Below are positions 18,261-28,239 of a stretch of 64,000 bases of DNA, in pieces. A model generated the notes under the pieces. That model was not told the DNA's origin and searched no databases. It was given only the letters and a program-made list of their open reading frames with translations. How positions within the stretch are numbered: the first letter of the stretch is position 1; each line of letters opens with the position of its first letter. Location of the stretch: contig NZ_FUZU01000002.1 in the NCBI RefSeq assembly GCF_900167975.1, positions 875,501 through 939,500 on the forward strand. Reading direction: 5' to 3'. A program made the position numbers and the translations under genes. This stretch comes from Ohtaekwangia koreensis. GTDB taxonomy: Bacteria > Bacteroidota > Bacteroidia > Cytophagales > Cyclobacteriaceae.

Positions 18261-18468
18261 TCGTAGTTTGGATTGGTTTTGCAGCGAAATTGGCGCAATA
18301 TATTCAAAGCACAGGGCTTTGTAAAATTCCAGATGAAGTACAGGCCTTTATTTCATTCCGAAATCCTCTGCCATAAAATAAAAAAGGAGAGGTGCATCCG
18401 TTTTTCTATGAGCCGTTACCCTATATCTACACGCAGAAAATGACTGGAAGCGGACCGATGTCTATAGT

Positions 18469-18966
18469 TTATTGAAACTCGATCAGTACCTGATTCTTCT
18501 CAACGCTATCGCCCTTCTTGATTTTCACAGTCTTCACGATTCCTTCTCCGGGCGACTTGATGATGTTCTCCATCTTCATAGCCTCCAGGATCAGCAGCGG
18601 ATCATTTTGTTTAACGGCATCACCAGGTTTTACTTTCAGATCGATGATGAGTCCCGGCATTGGCGCTTTCAGCGAATTGATTTTTCCTGAAGCGACATTA
18701 TTCATCCCCATCTTTTCCAGGAGCAGATCGAATCTGTCTCTCAACGCTACGGTATACATTGTGCCATTGATCTTTAACGTGAATGTTTTTGTAGCGGCAT
18801 CGGTCTTCACTACTTCGGCTCTGTAACTTTTCTGATTGTGCAGAATATGAAAATAACCATCGGCAACTTTCACCAGGTCCCATGTCAACGGTTCTCCGTT
18901 CACCGTAAATCCATCATCGGAAGAAGTGATTTCAAAAGATTTTTTGTTCACGATGGCTTTATACAT
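18469..18966 (-). CDS. Biotin carboxyl carrier domain protein (acyl-CoA/pyruvate carboxylase type)
   Basis: A 165-residue protein with a C-terminal biotinyl domain. The biotin site is EAMKMEN with Lys131, preceded by the APMPG turn near residue 101 and followed by VKTVKIKKGDSV. The first 95 residues fit the short domain found before the biotinyl domain in carboxylase alpha chains. No biotin carboxylase or carboxyltransferase gene is adjacent in this window, so the partner enzyme must be encoded elsewhere. It could serve a propionyl-CoA, acetyl-CoA or pyruvate carboxylase; sequence alone does not decide. Confidence 0.85.
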   Translation of the reverse strand: MYKAIVNKKSFEITSSDDGFTVNGEPLTWDLVKVADGYFHILHNQKSYRAEVVKTDAATKTFTLKINGTMYTVALRDRFDLLLEKMGMNNVASGKINSLKAPMPGLIIDLKVKPGDAVKQNDPLLILEAMKMENIIKSPGEGIVKTVKIKKGDSVEKNQVLIEFQ

Positions 18967-19073
18967 ACTCTGAAAATTTGTTCCCTGTAAATGTGCAAAT
19001 TATTCCGGACACTCAATATAGTGCAAGTCAAGCGCTTGTTTTGACGGGTTAAAAACAGGCCACCAAAATTCTT

Positions 19074-19106
19074 TTTGCAAAATCGACTTTTATACATTTA
19101 CCTTTG
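19074..19106 (+). promoter_or_regulatory. Bacteroidota promoter driving the TPP riboswitch
   Basis: TTTG at 19074-19077 and TACCTTTG at 19099-19106 are separated by 21 bases, matching the Bacteroidota sigma-ABfr pattern (TTTG, 17-23 bases, TAnnTTTG). Transcription would start a few bases on, just before the riboswitch aptamer, which supports both calls. Confidence 0.75.
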
Positions 19107-19109
19107 TGC

Positions 19110-19205
19110 TGTCGAAAGATAAGGGGTGCCTTAAATATAACGGGCTGAGATTATACCCAATGAACCTGATGCCGGTAATGCGGTCGAAGGGAGGCAAGGT
19201 TAAAC
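19110..19205 (+). promoter_or_regulatory. TPP (THI-box) riboswitch
   Basis: The conserved THI-box elements appear in order: GGGGTGCC (19123-19130), CTGAGA (19145-19150), ACCC followed by TGAACCTGAT (about 19155-19170), and GGTAATGCGGTCGAAGGGA (19173-19191). Together they form the thiamine pyrophosphate aptamer. It lies about 55 bases before the TonB receptor start at 19258, so high TPP should repress the receptor. No strong terminator stem is visible between aptamer and start, which favours control of translation, but this was not folded computationally. Confidence 0.93.
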
Positions 19206-19257
19206 ATACGCAGAGCATTCCCCTGTGCCTGTTAGTTTAAACCACATTATATAAACC

Positions 19258-21714
19258 ATGTACAAAGTATTTTTTGTGGCAGCGGCTATGCTGTTGTCAG
19301 CGCATGTTTACGCGCAAGAGTTTTTTATCGCAGGAAGTATACGCGATGCAAAGAACAATCAGTTATTAACCGGAGCATCGTTGCAACTGGAAGGCACAAA
19401 TCGTGTTGCCGTCAGTGATGCATTCGGAAGATTCAAATTTGAAAAAGTAGCGGCTGGTGAATATACACTCGTTGCTAAATTCATCGGGTACTCTGACAAA
19501 TCTGAAAAAGTTACAGCGTCTTCCAATGTTGAAGTAACTATACATCTGGATGAATCATTTGTGATGACAGATGAAGTTGTTGTACTCTCCACGCGTGCTG
19601 ATGAAAAAACTCCGGCTACATTTACCAACCTCGGGAAAGAAGCCATCCAGAAACAAAACTTTGGACAGGATTTACCCTTTCTTCTGAACTGGACTCCTTC
19701 TGCAGTCACCACATCGGACGCAGGCACGGGCGTTGGCTATACCGGCATTCGCATCCGCGGAAGCGATGCTACGCGAATCAATGTTACGGTGAATGGTATA
19801 CCCTACAACGATGCCGAATCGCTCGGTACATTTTGGGTTGATGTACCAGATATAGCAGCCTCTTCGCAAAGCATACAGATCCAGCGCGGGGTCGGTACAT
19901 CTACAAATGGTGGCGGTGCATTTGGTGCTACTATAAATCTGCAAACCAACACACGCAACGATGATCCCTATGCTACACTGATGTCGTCTGCAGGTTCGTT
20001 CGGTACATTCAGAAACAGTTTGAGCTTTGGTACGGGTCTGTTAAAAGATCATTGGGTAATTGATGGCCGCGTATCAAAAATTAATTCCGATGGATTTATA
20101 GATCGCGCTTCTGCCGACCTTCAATCTTATTATTTCTCTGCCGGGTTTTATGCAGGCAATACGATGATCAAAGCAATCACGTTCGGAGGAAAAGAGCGTA
20201 CGTATCAGGCTTGGTATGGTGTTCCGCAATCACGCTTACAGAATGATACTGAAGCGATGCTAACGACAGCTTCGAATGAAGGATGGAACGAAGAGCAAAC
20301 CAACAACCTGTTGAATTCAGGTAGCCGTACATTCAATCCCTATACCTATAAGAACCAGGTTGACGACTATAAGCAGGATCATTACCAACTACATTTTTCA
20401 CAACGCATAAGCGATGCGTTTACTGCGAATGCATCATTACACTATACACCGGGTAAAGGATATTATGAAGAGTACCGCTATAACAATAAGTTTTCTGATT
20501 ATGGTATAGCTCCCGTTACCATTGGTGATTCGGTGGTAACATCTTCGGATCTTATTCGCAGACGCTGGCTTGATAATGATTTTTATGGATTCACATATTC
20601 TTTCAATTATGAAAAGAATAAACTGAATGCTGTTTTAGGAGGAGGATGGAACCGTTATGATGGCGATCACTATGGACAAATAACCTGGGCACAGGTATCT
20701 GCTGTTCCATCGGAGTATCAATATTATTTTAATAATGGTGATAAACGCGACTTTAATATTTTTGGGAAAGCAACCTATAATTTTACGGAGCGCTTCAATG
20801 CATATGTTGACCTGCAATATCGCAAGGTAACGTATACTGCTACGGGTATAGAGAACAAACAAAATCTGTTGAATGTTAATGAATCGTTTAATTTCTTTAA
20901 CCCGAAGGCAGGTGTAACGTTTGCCGTTAGCGACAACCAAGTGGTATATGCCTCCTATAGCGTTGCAAACCGTGAACCTGTTCGTGATGATTTTGTAGAT
21001 GCATTGCCAGGTAAAAAACCCAAGCATGAGAATTTGCAAAACGTAGAGGCAGGGTATAAACTCATTGGCAAGACTTATATGATTAAGGCGAATTATTACC
21101 TGATGAATTATAACAACCAACTTGTATTGACAGGTCAGGTAAATGATGTGGGAGCTTCGATCCGTACCAACGTGGACAAAAGTTATCGCATGGGTATTGA
21201 GTTAGAGGGAGCGCTTAAAATTTCAGAACGCTTTTCTTGGAATGCGAATGTTACACTAAGTAAAAATAAGATCAAGGATTTCACGGAAGTGATGTATGAT
21301 TACGGCACAAACTTCGATGAGTATAATGAAGTGAAGACAACGTATCATAATACGGATATTTCATTTTCACCAAATGTGATTGCCGGATCAGGATTAAACT
21401 ACAAGCCTGTGAAAAACTTTGAGGCAACGTTGCTCACAAAATATGTTGGTCAGCAATACCTCGATAACACCTCCGACAGTCAACGAAGTATAGATGCGTA
21501 CGTAGTGAACGATGTGCGCCTCACGTATACTGTACAGCCTTCGTTTATGAAAGAACTTGCACTGAGTTTTCTGGTGAATAACATTTTTGAAGAGGAGTAT
21601 GAGTCGAACGGTTACACCTGGGGGTATGCAGGTGGTGGCCAGCAGTATCGTGAGAACTATTATTACCCACAGGCTGGCCGGAATTTTATGGCCATGCTCA
21701 CCTTGAAATTTTAA
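19258..21714 (+). CDS. TonB-dependent receptor, probable thiamine (or thiamine precursor) transporter
   Basis: An 818-residue outer-membrane receptor. A signal peptide ending in VYAQ is followed by a carboxypeptidase-regulatory-like domain (about residues 23-105), a plug with GVGYTGIRIRGSDATRINVTVNGIPYND and IQIQRGVGTSTNGGGAFGATI, and a barrel ending NFMAMLTLKF. The ligand is inferred from the TPP riboswitch directly upstream. TPP-controlled outer-membrane receptors in Bacteroidota are known and assigned to thiamine uptake. No inner-membrane thiamine transporter or thi gene is adjacent. A strong terminator follows the stop codon. Confidence 0.88.
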   Translation: MYKVFFVAAAMLLSAHVYAQEFFIAGSIRDAKNNQLLTGASLQLEGTNRVAVSDAFGRFKFEKVAAGEYTLVAKFIGYSDKSEKVTASSNVEVTIHLDESFVMTDEVVVLSTRADEKTPATFTNLGKEAIQKQNFGQDLPFLLNWTPSAVTTSDAGTGVGYTGIRIRGSDATRINVTVNGIPYNDAESLGTFWVDVPDIAASSQSIQIQRGVGTSTNGGGAFGATINLQTNTRNDDPYATLMSSAGSFGTFRNSLSFGTGLLKDHWVIDGRVSKINSDGFIDRASADLQSYYFSAGFYAGNTMIKAITFGGKERTYQAWYGVPQSRLQNDTEAMLTTASNEGWNEEQTNNLLNSGSRTFNPYTYKNQVDDYKQDHYQLHFSQRISDAFTANASLHYTPGKGYYEEYRYNNKFSDYGIAPVTIGDSVVTSSDLIRRRWLDNDFYGFTYSFNYEKNKLNAVLGGGWNRYDGDHYGQITWAQVSAVPSEYQYYFNNGDKRDFNIFGKATYNFTERFNAYVDLQYRKVTYTATGIENKQNLLNVNESFNFFNPKAGVTFAVSDNQVVYASYSVANREPVRDDFVDALPGKKPKHENLQNVEAGYKLIGKTYMIKANYYLMNYNNQLVLTGQVNDVGASIRTNVDKSYRMGIELEGALKISERFSWNANVTLSKNKIKDFTEVMYDYGTNFDEYNEVKTTYHNTDISFSPNVIAGSGLNYKPVKNFEATLLTKYVGQQYLDNTSDSQRSIDAYVVNDVRLTYTVQPSFMKELALSFLVNNIFEEEYESNGYTWGYAGGGQQYRENYYYPQAGRNFMAMLTLKF

Positions 21715-21725
21715 ATCTTCTTTAA

Positions 21726-21759
21726 TAAACCCTCCGGGACTTTAAACCCGGAGGGTTTA
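21726..21759 (+). terminator. Rho-independent terminator after the thiamine receptor
   Basis: TAAACCCTCCGGG (21726-21738) pairs perfectly with CCCGGAGGGTTTA (21747-21759) around an eight-base loop. It lies 11 bases after the stop codon. Confidence 0.85.
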
Positions 21760-21786
21760 TGCTTTAATTTGCCATGAGGGGTAATC

Positions 21787-22644
21787 ATGGCTACATTCAA
21801 TCGAACGCGAACTTTTATTGAGTCATTGCTGAAACTGACACGTTTTGGCAACCTGGTTATTATTGGCATAACACAATATTTTGCAGCAGGCTTCCTGATC
21901 GACAAATCTGCTGTGCTGGATGTGAAGCTTTTTCTTTTATCCGTTTCAACCATTCTGATCGCTGCAGCCGGGTATACTATCAACGATTATTATGATGTAA
22001 AGATTGACTATATCAATAAGCCCGAACGTGTGGTGATCGGGAAAAGTATACCACGCAGGCATGCCATTCTTTTTCATGGTATACTTTCCGGTATCGGAAT
22101 TCTTCTGGGATTTTTCTTGTCTTGGAAATTGGCCGCACTTAATGTCTTCTCCGTTTTTTTACTCTGGCTATATTCCAACAACCTGAAGCGACTTCCCTTC
22201 ATCGGAAATTTTTCAGTGGCATTATTAACGGGACTGTCGGTATGGATCGTTGACCCGCTATATCGTCACGGAAGTGCGTTGATCGTGATCTATGCGAGCT
22301 TCGCTTTTTTTATGACGCTCGTGCGCGAGATCATTAAAGACATGGAGGATCTGAAAGGAGACAATACGTTTGGATGCCGGACACTTCCCATAGTATGGGG
22401 ATTAAGGCGAACGAAGTTTGCAATCTATTTTATACTTGCTTTTTTTGCCCTCACCGTTGTACTCATTAATCAGTTCTACAAGGCATTGCCTTTGGACTAC
22501 TATATTATATTTCTTTTTATCCCGTTGCTTTGGCTTCTTTATCGATTGATTCGTGCCGATACTACCAAAGACTTCGCCACACTGAGTGCCTTTTGCAAAG
22601 TAATTATGTTGCTGGGAATTATCAGCATGGCTTTCGTAAAGTGA
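21787..22644 (+). CDS. UbiA-family prenyltransferase (geranylgeranylglycerol-phosphate geranylgeranyltransferase-like)
   Basis: A 285-residue polytopic membrane enzyme. The two aspartate-rich sites are NDYYDVKIDYINKPER (about residues 61-76) and DMEDLKGDNTFGCRTLP (about 181-197), which bind Mg2+ and the prenyl diphosphate. The NKPER variant and overall length resemble the geranylgeranylglycerol-phosphate transferase-like group widespread in Bacteroidota, whose true substrate in these bacteria is uncertain. Quinone prenylation cannot be excluded. The gene begins just after the thiamine receptor terminator and stands alone. Confidence 0.82.
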   Translation: MATFNRTRTFIESLLKLTRFGNLVIIGITQYFAAGFLIDKSAVLDVKLFLLSVSTILIAAAGYTINDYYDVKIDYINKPERVVIGKSIPRRHAILFHGILSGIGILLGFFLSWKLAALNVFSVFLLWLYSNNLKRLPFIGNFSVALLTGLSVWIVDPLYRHGSALIVIYASFAFFMTLVREIIKDMEDLKGDNTFGCRTLPIVWGLRRTKFAIYFILAFFALTVVLINQFYKALPLDYYIIFLFIPLLWLLYRLIRADTTKDFATLSAFCKVIMLLGIISMAFVK

Positions 22645-22671
22645 TCTATAGCCAGGTATATTTGGTATAGA

Positions 22672-23703
22672 TCACTTCACTTCAATTACGTTTGCCTCTT
22701 TGTTTGTTAATCTTCCGAAAGGCTTCAAAGTATAATCGTGCGATTGCATTTCCTTTTCAAATTCCTCTTGCTTTTCTTCATCTACAACAATGAGTAAGCC
22801 ACCACTTGTTTGAGGATCGGAGAGTATTACTTTTTGTTTTTCGGATAGCGGAGAAATTTTAGAACCATAACTTTCCCAGTTACGCGTTGTACCACCCGGC
22901 ATACTCTTTTGCTGGATATACTCTTCCAGAAAATCAAACACAGGCACTTTGTTGAATTCAATTTCAGCACTGAGTCCACTTCCTTCACACACCTCACATA
23001 AGTGGCCCAGCAACCCAAAGCCGGTAACATCCGTCATGGCACTTACATATTTGAGCTTACCCACTTCTGCACCAAGCCAGTTAAGTGTAAGCATGCTGTC
23101 AACCGCGCGTTGGTAATGCGCTTGCTGAACAATTCCTTTTTTCTGTGCTGTAGTAATAATACCAATCCCCAATGATTTTGTTAGATATAGGAGTGAATTT
23201 GCTCTAGCCGTATCGTTACGCTTCAGGTTTTCCTTCTTGAGTTTCCCGGTAACGGCTAATCCAAATACCGGTTCAGGGCAGTCTATACTATGGCCACCGG
23301 CAAGAGGAATCTCAGCTTCAAGACATACCTTGCGGCTTCCTTCTAACACACCTTTGGCAACTTCTGCAGGAATTTTATTGATTGGCCAGCCAAGTATAGC
23401 AATCGCCATAAAAGGTTCGCCACCCATAGCATATATATCGCTGATAGCATTTACGGAAGCAATGGCTCCAAAAGTAGCGGGGTCATCTACGATCGGCATA
23501 AAAAAATCAGTAGTGCTCACGATACACATGCCATCACCAATGTCGTATACCGCAGCATCGTCTTTTGATTCATTGCCAACGAGCAGCTCCGGGAAGATCG
23601 CTTTGGGAGCATCGGAGTGAAGAATAGTCTCCAGTACAGCAGGAGAAATTTTACATCCGCATCCTGCACCGTGGCTATATTGTGTCAACTTGATTGGTTC
23701 CAT
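22672..23703 (-). CDS. selD: Selenide, water dikinase (selenophosphate synthetase)
   Basis: A 343-residue enzyme that makes selenophosphate from selenide and ATP. The N-terminus [14 protein letters not shown] is nearly the same as that of E. coli SelD. Cys15 takes the place of the catalytic cysteine (not a selenocysteine) and Lys18 that of the essential lysine. Further motifs are [44 protein letters not shown] and [11 protein letters not shown]. It lies 97 bases downstream of mnmH on the same strand, so the two probably work together. Confidence 0.97.
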   Translation of the reverse strand: MEPIKLTQYSHGAGCGCKISPAVLETILHSDAPKAIFPELLVGNESKDDAAVYDIGDGMCIVSTTDFFMPIVDDPATFGAIASVNAISDIYAMGGEPFMAIAILGWPINKIPAEVAKGVLEGSRKVCLEAEIPLAGGHSIDCPEPVFGLAVTGKLKKENLKRNDTARANSLLYLTKSLGIGIITTAQKKGIVQQAHYQRAVDSMLTLNWLGAEVGKLKYVSAMTDVTGFGLLGHLCEVCEGSGLSAEIEFNKVPVFDFLEEYIQQKSMPGGTTRNWESYGSKISPLSEKQKVILSDPQTSGGLLIVVDEEKQEEFEKEMQSHDYTLKPFGRLTNKEANVIEVK

Positions 23704-23800
23704 TTTGTAAAGTTAGCGATCTGATGACCGTATTGAAATTATTTATAAAAAGCAAAGTGTGGTTGTAAATGAATTCTATACTATAGCAATTGAAACGTAA

Positions 23801-24814
23801 CTAATCTATTGCCTGAATTAAGCTTGCAGCAAAAGCATCGATCGTTTCACCGTCCCACGGAACGGAATTTTTTACGCGTTGTTTCTTTTTGGCAAGTCCG
23901 TTCAAATACGCCTTGTCATAATAGGTGAGAAGTATATCTATTACAGAGGCCATGTCATTTTGCAATAATTTTTCTTTGGCGGCATTGAAGTGTTGCCCAC
24001 CGAGTTTGCGAGTGATGTTGACCATCGCTTGCAAAAAGAGTTCTTTGTCAGCGCTGCCATATTCATGAACGAGGCGTTCAATTCTGGTTTCTTTGTTTAC
24101 CGTAATCTCAACTATAGGGCTATTGTTCATTTGCGTCCATAGTCCATGTGGTAAAAAGATTTTTCCAACGGCTATAGATTCATCTTCTATCCAGATTCGC
24201 TTCGAGCGATCGAACGTGATGATCTCTTCGAAAAGATTATTCTGAAATTGTTCTGTTGTTGGTTGAGGCGGCATCATCAATCCACCGAATGCCGATCCTT
24301 TATGTAATGCGAGTTGCTCAAGGTCTATCACTTGCTCACCCTGAGCTTTCAGTGCCCGAAGAATTTCGCTCTTGCCGCTTCCGGTACAACCTCCGATTAC
24401 GATAAGCTTCAGCGGCCATGTATAGGACTCAACGGCTTTCGTTCGGTATGCTTTATAGCCACCGGCAAGTTGATGGCTTTGGACACGTGCCATGCCGACG
24501 AATTGACAAAAATTGGAAGAGCGCATTCCTCCACGCCAGCAATGAACCAGAATTTCCTTTCCGATCTCTTCTGTTTTATTGACAATGTCGAGTAGTCTCG
24601 GACCGACTAATCGGAAACCTGTTTTAATAGCTTCTTGTTGCCCACGTTGTTTATAGTCTGTACCAACCGCTATACGTTCAGCATTATTTAATATAGGTAT
24701 ATTTACGGCAGACGGAATGTGCCCTTCGTGATACTCTCCTTCAGACCGCACATCTACAATGGGTAACTGCGATCGGAGTTTCAGGAAATCATCTATTGAG
24801 AGCTGCATCGCCAT
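23801..24814 (-). CDS. mnmH: tRNA 2-selenouridine synthase
   Basis: A 337-residue enzyme that replaces sulfur in 2-thiouridine at the tRNA wobble position with selenium, using selenophosphate and a geranylated intermediate. The N-terminal rhodanese domain holds Cys92 in HCWRGGMRSS. The C-terminal half has a P-loop, GGCTGSGKSE (141-150). Length and order of domains match SelU/MnmH. Together with selD it forms a complete route from selenide to selenouridine; no selA or selB is present in the window. Confidence 0.96.
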   Translation of the reverse strand: MAMQLSIDDFLKLRSQLPIVDVRSEGEYHEGHIPSAVNIPILNNAERIAVGTDYKQRGQQEAIKTGFRLVGPRLLDIVNKTEEIGKEILVHCWRGGMRSSNFCQFVGMARVQSHQLAGGYKAYRTKAVESYTWPLKLIVIGGCTGSGKSEILRALKAQGEQVIDLEQLALHKGSAFGGLMMPPQPTTEQFQNNLFEEIITFDRSKRIWIEDESIAVGKIFLPHGLWTQMNNSPIVEITVNKETRIERLVHEYGSADKELFLQAMVNITRKLGGQHFNAAKEKLLQNDMASVIDILLTYYDKAYLNGLAKKKQRVKNSVPWDGETIDAFAASLIQAID

Positions 24815-24883
24815 GTGTATAGTAGTTTGTTCACTACAAGTATAAAACTACTCAAGTCAATGGCGATTGACAAAATCTATTGA

Positions 24884-27565
24884 CTAGTTATCGGAGAAAT
24901 TAATCGCGAAGGATGTGTTGATGCCGATACGGAAACCATAATCCTGGTACTTGCCATCCTGGAATGAAGCAATTGCTTCAAGGCGGAAGAGGCGCAGAAT
25001 TCCATCGATGGAATAACCTACCTCGGTATAATTTTTAGAACCCGGTGTTGCGAGGTAGTTAACGAAAACATTTTCACTTACGCCCGCCATGCGCGCAAGC
25101 GGAAAGCTTGTCACCAAAAATCTTCTGAAGTGGTAGTGAACATTGCCGGCAAAATATTTGTCATCCGTGCTATAGGTGTAGTAATCCAGTAAGCGAAAAC
25201 TTCCCACAGGATCAGTGGTGGCAAAAGGTGTTTTGTTTCCAAGGAAATGTTTATAGTCCATGAAATACATATTGCTTGAATTTGTAAATGCACCAGCTCG
25301 CAACGCTACGTCTACATGTCCGCGCACTCCTATATTAAATTCGTGTTTTATACCCAACTCAATTTGGTCGAAATCCACATCGCTGCCCAAAGCATCGTGG
25401 ATACCTTTGTTATAGTCAAGGGTAATAGTAGGAGATGAATTGTTGATCTCCTGCTTATGTCCATTACGAATCTGGTATTTCAACCAGGGGCGAGCTGCCA
25501 CCCGTACTGAGCCAATGAGCGCTTCGTGATCCGGGAATGCTGTGTTTGTTAACTCAACATTCACAGGTCTGTTCTCCGTATAGCCTTCAATTTTTTTCCG
25601 ATCTACCCATTTATAGTTGGATGTGTTCAAGAGCTCGTGTCGTTTGTTCCACGAAAGTGTACCACTCACGGTTACGAACTGACTGAGTTTTCTGCGATAC
25701 ATTAAATCTATATACCTGCGCTCATAAAGTTTCATGAGATTCTTTTCCAGCAACAGCGTTGTGAAGCTGTTAACAATAGGAAGGATTGGCTCGTCAGCAT
25801 TGTATTGTTTTATATAGCGCCCGCCCTCCACTTCAAATCTATATTTGTTGTTTCGCAGCGCGAATTTCAAATTACCAGAGGCAACCTTGCGTGAGAATGC
25901 ATAACGGAAAGCCGGAGTTATAGTGAGGCGTGTTTTGTTTGTATCCTGAAGTATACTTCCAAAAGAAACTTTATATACGAGGTTCCATCCTTCCACGGTA
26001 TTAAAGTTGGGCATCGGGAAATGAATTTTAAAATTCGAGTGCTTTGATACTTTGTAGCTATCACCAATTAAAAGATCCCACGGTTGAAAACCTTTGTGCT
26101 TCGATGATTTTAATGTATCGCCTTCTTCTATTCTGCGTGATACAACTGCCATGCTATCCGACTTCTGATAACCTTTTACTTCCTCTTGTGTTAATGGAAC
26201 CGGTCGCACGGTTGCCCAATACGTTGAGTCCTTTTTATAGGCGCCACTATCAACCTTAAAGGTATTGTCTGAAATTACGAGCGGTTCTTTTTGCTGTTTG
26301 CGTTCTTCCTTCTCATAGTCCTTCATCATCTTGTTCAATTCCTTGCGGGTAATTTCCTTGCCGGACTCCAATCGTTCCTGCAGAAGTTTAGCATTGTCGG
26401 GTTGTTTGGATTTTTTTGCAGGAGCTGGTTTATTCGCGGCAATCTTTTTGGCTTCCTCTTTCTGCACTTTCTCATCGATCACTTCCATCTTGTCATTATC
26501 TACATACAATTTTGGATTGAGCTTGATCTTGTAATCACTTACGGTAGCCAGGTATTTAAATTCAGCTTCAAAGCCAAATGCTTTTCCTTCAACTCTGAAC
26601 TGGTGAGAAACCGGCATCCACGCCTTATCATCAATGGGAGCATATATAGCTTTGATATAGATCTGTATGCCCATCTTCGTTGTATGTATATCGAGGCTAT
26701 GTATACTCCACCATCCTTCCACTATATTAATAACACCTTCTACTACGTTATCGCCTTTTAAGCGTGGTGTTACTTTTATCTTGCTCACCTCGTAATCACG
26801 GTCTTGAAAAGTGCCGAGATATTCATATTTATAGTATGAGAAAGCTTTCGGTGCAAGCGGTGAAATGGTTCCCTGGATCTCAGGTTCATAAAAACTCCCG
26901 AATATATATTGGTTCGGAGACGTGTTGTTATCCTTACCGTCACTGCGTATTGAAATTACTTTTTCCTCAAACTTATTGGGCCGCGTATACTTTACTTCGC
27001 TGACGGACTCAGAAATATATACCCGGTTTTTCTCGATGCCTTCTTTTTGCAGCGCGCGCTTGGCAAGCCATGGATAATCTTTAAGCTTACCCGCCCCCTT
27101 TATATATACCCGTGCCGTATAACTGTCGAGTTGCTGTGTGTGATATTTCGCCTTGGCGATAGCCTTTCTCATAATGGTATAGGCTGGATCTTCGTTACCA
27201 TCCTGAACGACTACGGTTGGCAAAACTGTTGCCTGCGGTTTAAGTGTAACGTTTACCTGGACAAAGTCATTGTCTACTTCGATGATGCGTACTTGTGTTT
27301 CATAACCGAGGTACTGGTATATAATTTCATAGCGGCCGGAGTCGAGCGTTACTTCGTAGAATCCATTCTCATTGGCAGTAGTACCCGTTCCGCTTTGCTT
27401 TACAAAAATGGAAGCGAATGCGAGTGGTTTGCCGGCTTCATCGGTGATGGTTCCACGTATTCCTTTGGCATAGAGCAATGCCGGGAACAAGAAAAGAAAT
27501 AAAAAAAGTATTGAAGCGCGCAGCGTACGCATGGCGGCTTGAGACAACATTTTTTTTGCTCGCAT
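24884..27565 (-). CDS. DUF5686 outer-membrane protein with carboxypeptidase-like regulatory domain
   Basis: An 893-residue protein. A basic start and hydrophobic stretch (SILFLFLFLFPALLYA) form the signal peptide; the start could also be at internal methionines Met6 or Met12. Residues about 34-115 are a carboxypeptidase-regulatory-like beta-sandwich (GIRGTITDEAGKPLAFASIFV, NENGFYEV). The rest fits the DUF5686 family: a region like IMRKAIAKAKYHTQQLDSYTARVYIKGAGK, a charged lysine-rich middle (about 375-430) and a C-terminal part with alternating aromatic strands that suggests a barrel, ending INFSDN. Function of the family is unknown. It lies just downstream of nadD. Confidence 0.82.
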   Translation of the reverse strand: MRAKKMLSQAAMRTLRASILFLFLFLFPALLYAKGIRGTITDEAGKPLAFASIFVKQSGTGTTANENGFYEVTLDSGRYEIIYQYLGYETQVRIIEVDNDFVQVNVTLKPQATVLPTVVVQDGNEDPAYTIMRKAIAKAKYHTQQLDSYTARVYIKGAGKLKDYPWLAKRALQKEGIEKNRVYISESVSEVKYTRPNKFEEKVISIRSDGKDNNTSPNQYIFGSFYEPEIQGTISPLAPKAFSYYKYEYLGTFQDRDYEVSKIKVTPRLKGDNVVEGVINIVEGWWSIHSLDIHTTKMGIQIYIKAIYAPIDDKAWMPVSHQFRVEGKAFGFEAEFKYLATVSDYKIKLNPKLYVDNDKMEVIDEKVQKEEAKKIAANKPAPAKKSKQPDNAKLLQERLESGKEITRKELNKMMKDYEKEERKQQKEPLVISDNTFKVDSGAYKKDSTYWATVRPVPLTQEEVKGYQKSDSMAVVSRRIEEGDTLKSSKHKGFQPWDLLIGDSYKVSKHSNFKIHFPMPNFNTVEGWNLVYKVSFGSILQDTNKTRLTITPAFRYAFSRKVASGNLKFALRNNKYRFEVEGGRYIKQYNADEPILPIVNSFTTLLLEKNLMKLYERRYIDLMYRRKLSQFVTVSGTLSWNKRHELLNTSNYKWVDRKKIEGYTENRPVNVELTNTAFPDHEALIGSVRVAARPWLKYQIRNGHKQEINNSSPTITLDYNKGIHDALGSDVDFDQIELGIKHEFNIGVRGHVDVALRAGAFTNSSNMYFMDYKHFLGNKTPFATTDPVGSFRLLDYYTYSTDDKYFAGNVHYHFRRFLVTSFPLARMAGVSENVFVNYLATPGSKNYTEVGYSIDGILRLFRLEAIASFQDGKYQDYGFRIGINTSFAINFSDN

Positions 27566-27582
27566 GTAAATATAGTAGGGGG

Positions 27583-28158
27583 TTAATCCTTGTAAAAACC
27601 TTTCGCGCGAATCGTCTCCTCCACAACATCCGGAACAAGATAACGTACAGAATGTTTATTTCTGATGCAGCTCCGGATAAATGTAGCCGAAATGTCAAGC
27701 AAAGGCGCTTCTACAAACGTAACGTTAGGATGCGTTTTGAGTTCGGAAAGTTGCACGTTAGGTCTTCGGTAAACATAAAGTCCGTAATCTTCCAGGATAC
27801 GTTCGTGGTTTTTCCATTTGGTGAACGAGGCCAGGTTATCTTCACCTATAATTACTTTAAACTCTTTGTCCGGGAATTTTTCACGAAGATGAACAAGGGT
27901 ATGAATGGTATAGCTCGGCTTCGGAAGGTGGAACTCAACATCGGATACCTCCAGATTATAGTTATCATATATAGCGGCCCGCACCATGTCGTACCGGTCG
28001 AATTCGTGGAGTAAACCTTTGCTGGGTTTAAAAGGATTTTGAGGAGAGACTACGAACCAAACCTTTTTGAGATCGGTGGTTTCCGCCATGAGGTTGGCAA
28101 TCATGAGATGCCCCATGTGAATGGGATTGAACGAGCCGAAGAAGAGTCCGATTTTCAT
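27583..28158 (-). CDS. nadD: Nicotinate-nucleotide adenylyltransferase
   Basis: A 191-residue enzyme of NAD synthesis that converts nicotinate mononucleotide to its adenine dinucleotide. The nucleotidyltransferase motif GSFNPIHMGH lies at residues 8-17, IIGEDNLASFTKW near the middle, and the C-terminal ISATFIRSCIRN holds the ISSTxxR-type motif. It follows gmk on the same strand after an 81-base gap. Confidence 0.95.
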   Translation of the reverse strand: MKIGLFFGSFNPIHMGHLMIANLMAETTDLKKVWFVVSPQNPFKPSKGLLHEFDRYDMVRAAIYDNYNLEVSDVEFHLPKPSYTIHTLVHLREKFPDKEFKVIIGEDNLASFTKWKNHERILEDYGLYVYRRPNVQLSELKTHPNVTFVEAPLLDISATFIRSCIRNKHSVRYLVPDVVEETIRAKGFYKD

Positions 28159-28239
28159 GAATTGATTTCGCAGTTTATGCTCCTATAGTTCAGGATATAT
28201 ATTCCTAAAACTACTAAAATCAAACACAAAGAAAGAATG

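Noticed and set aside
26291-26761. 156-codon plus-strand frame
   Set aside because: It lies wholly inside and opposite to the DUF5686 gene, has no start context or family features, and is rich in phenylalanine and leucine as expected from an antisense frame.
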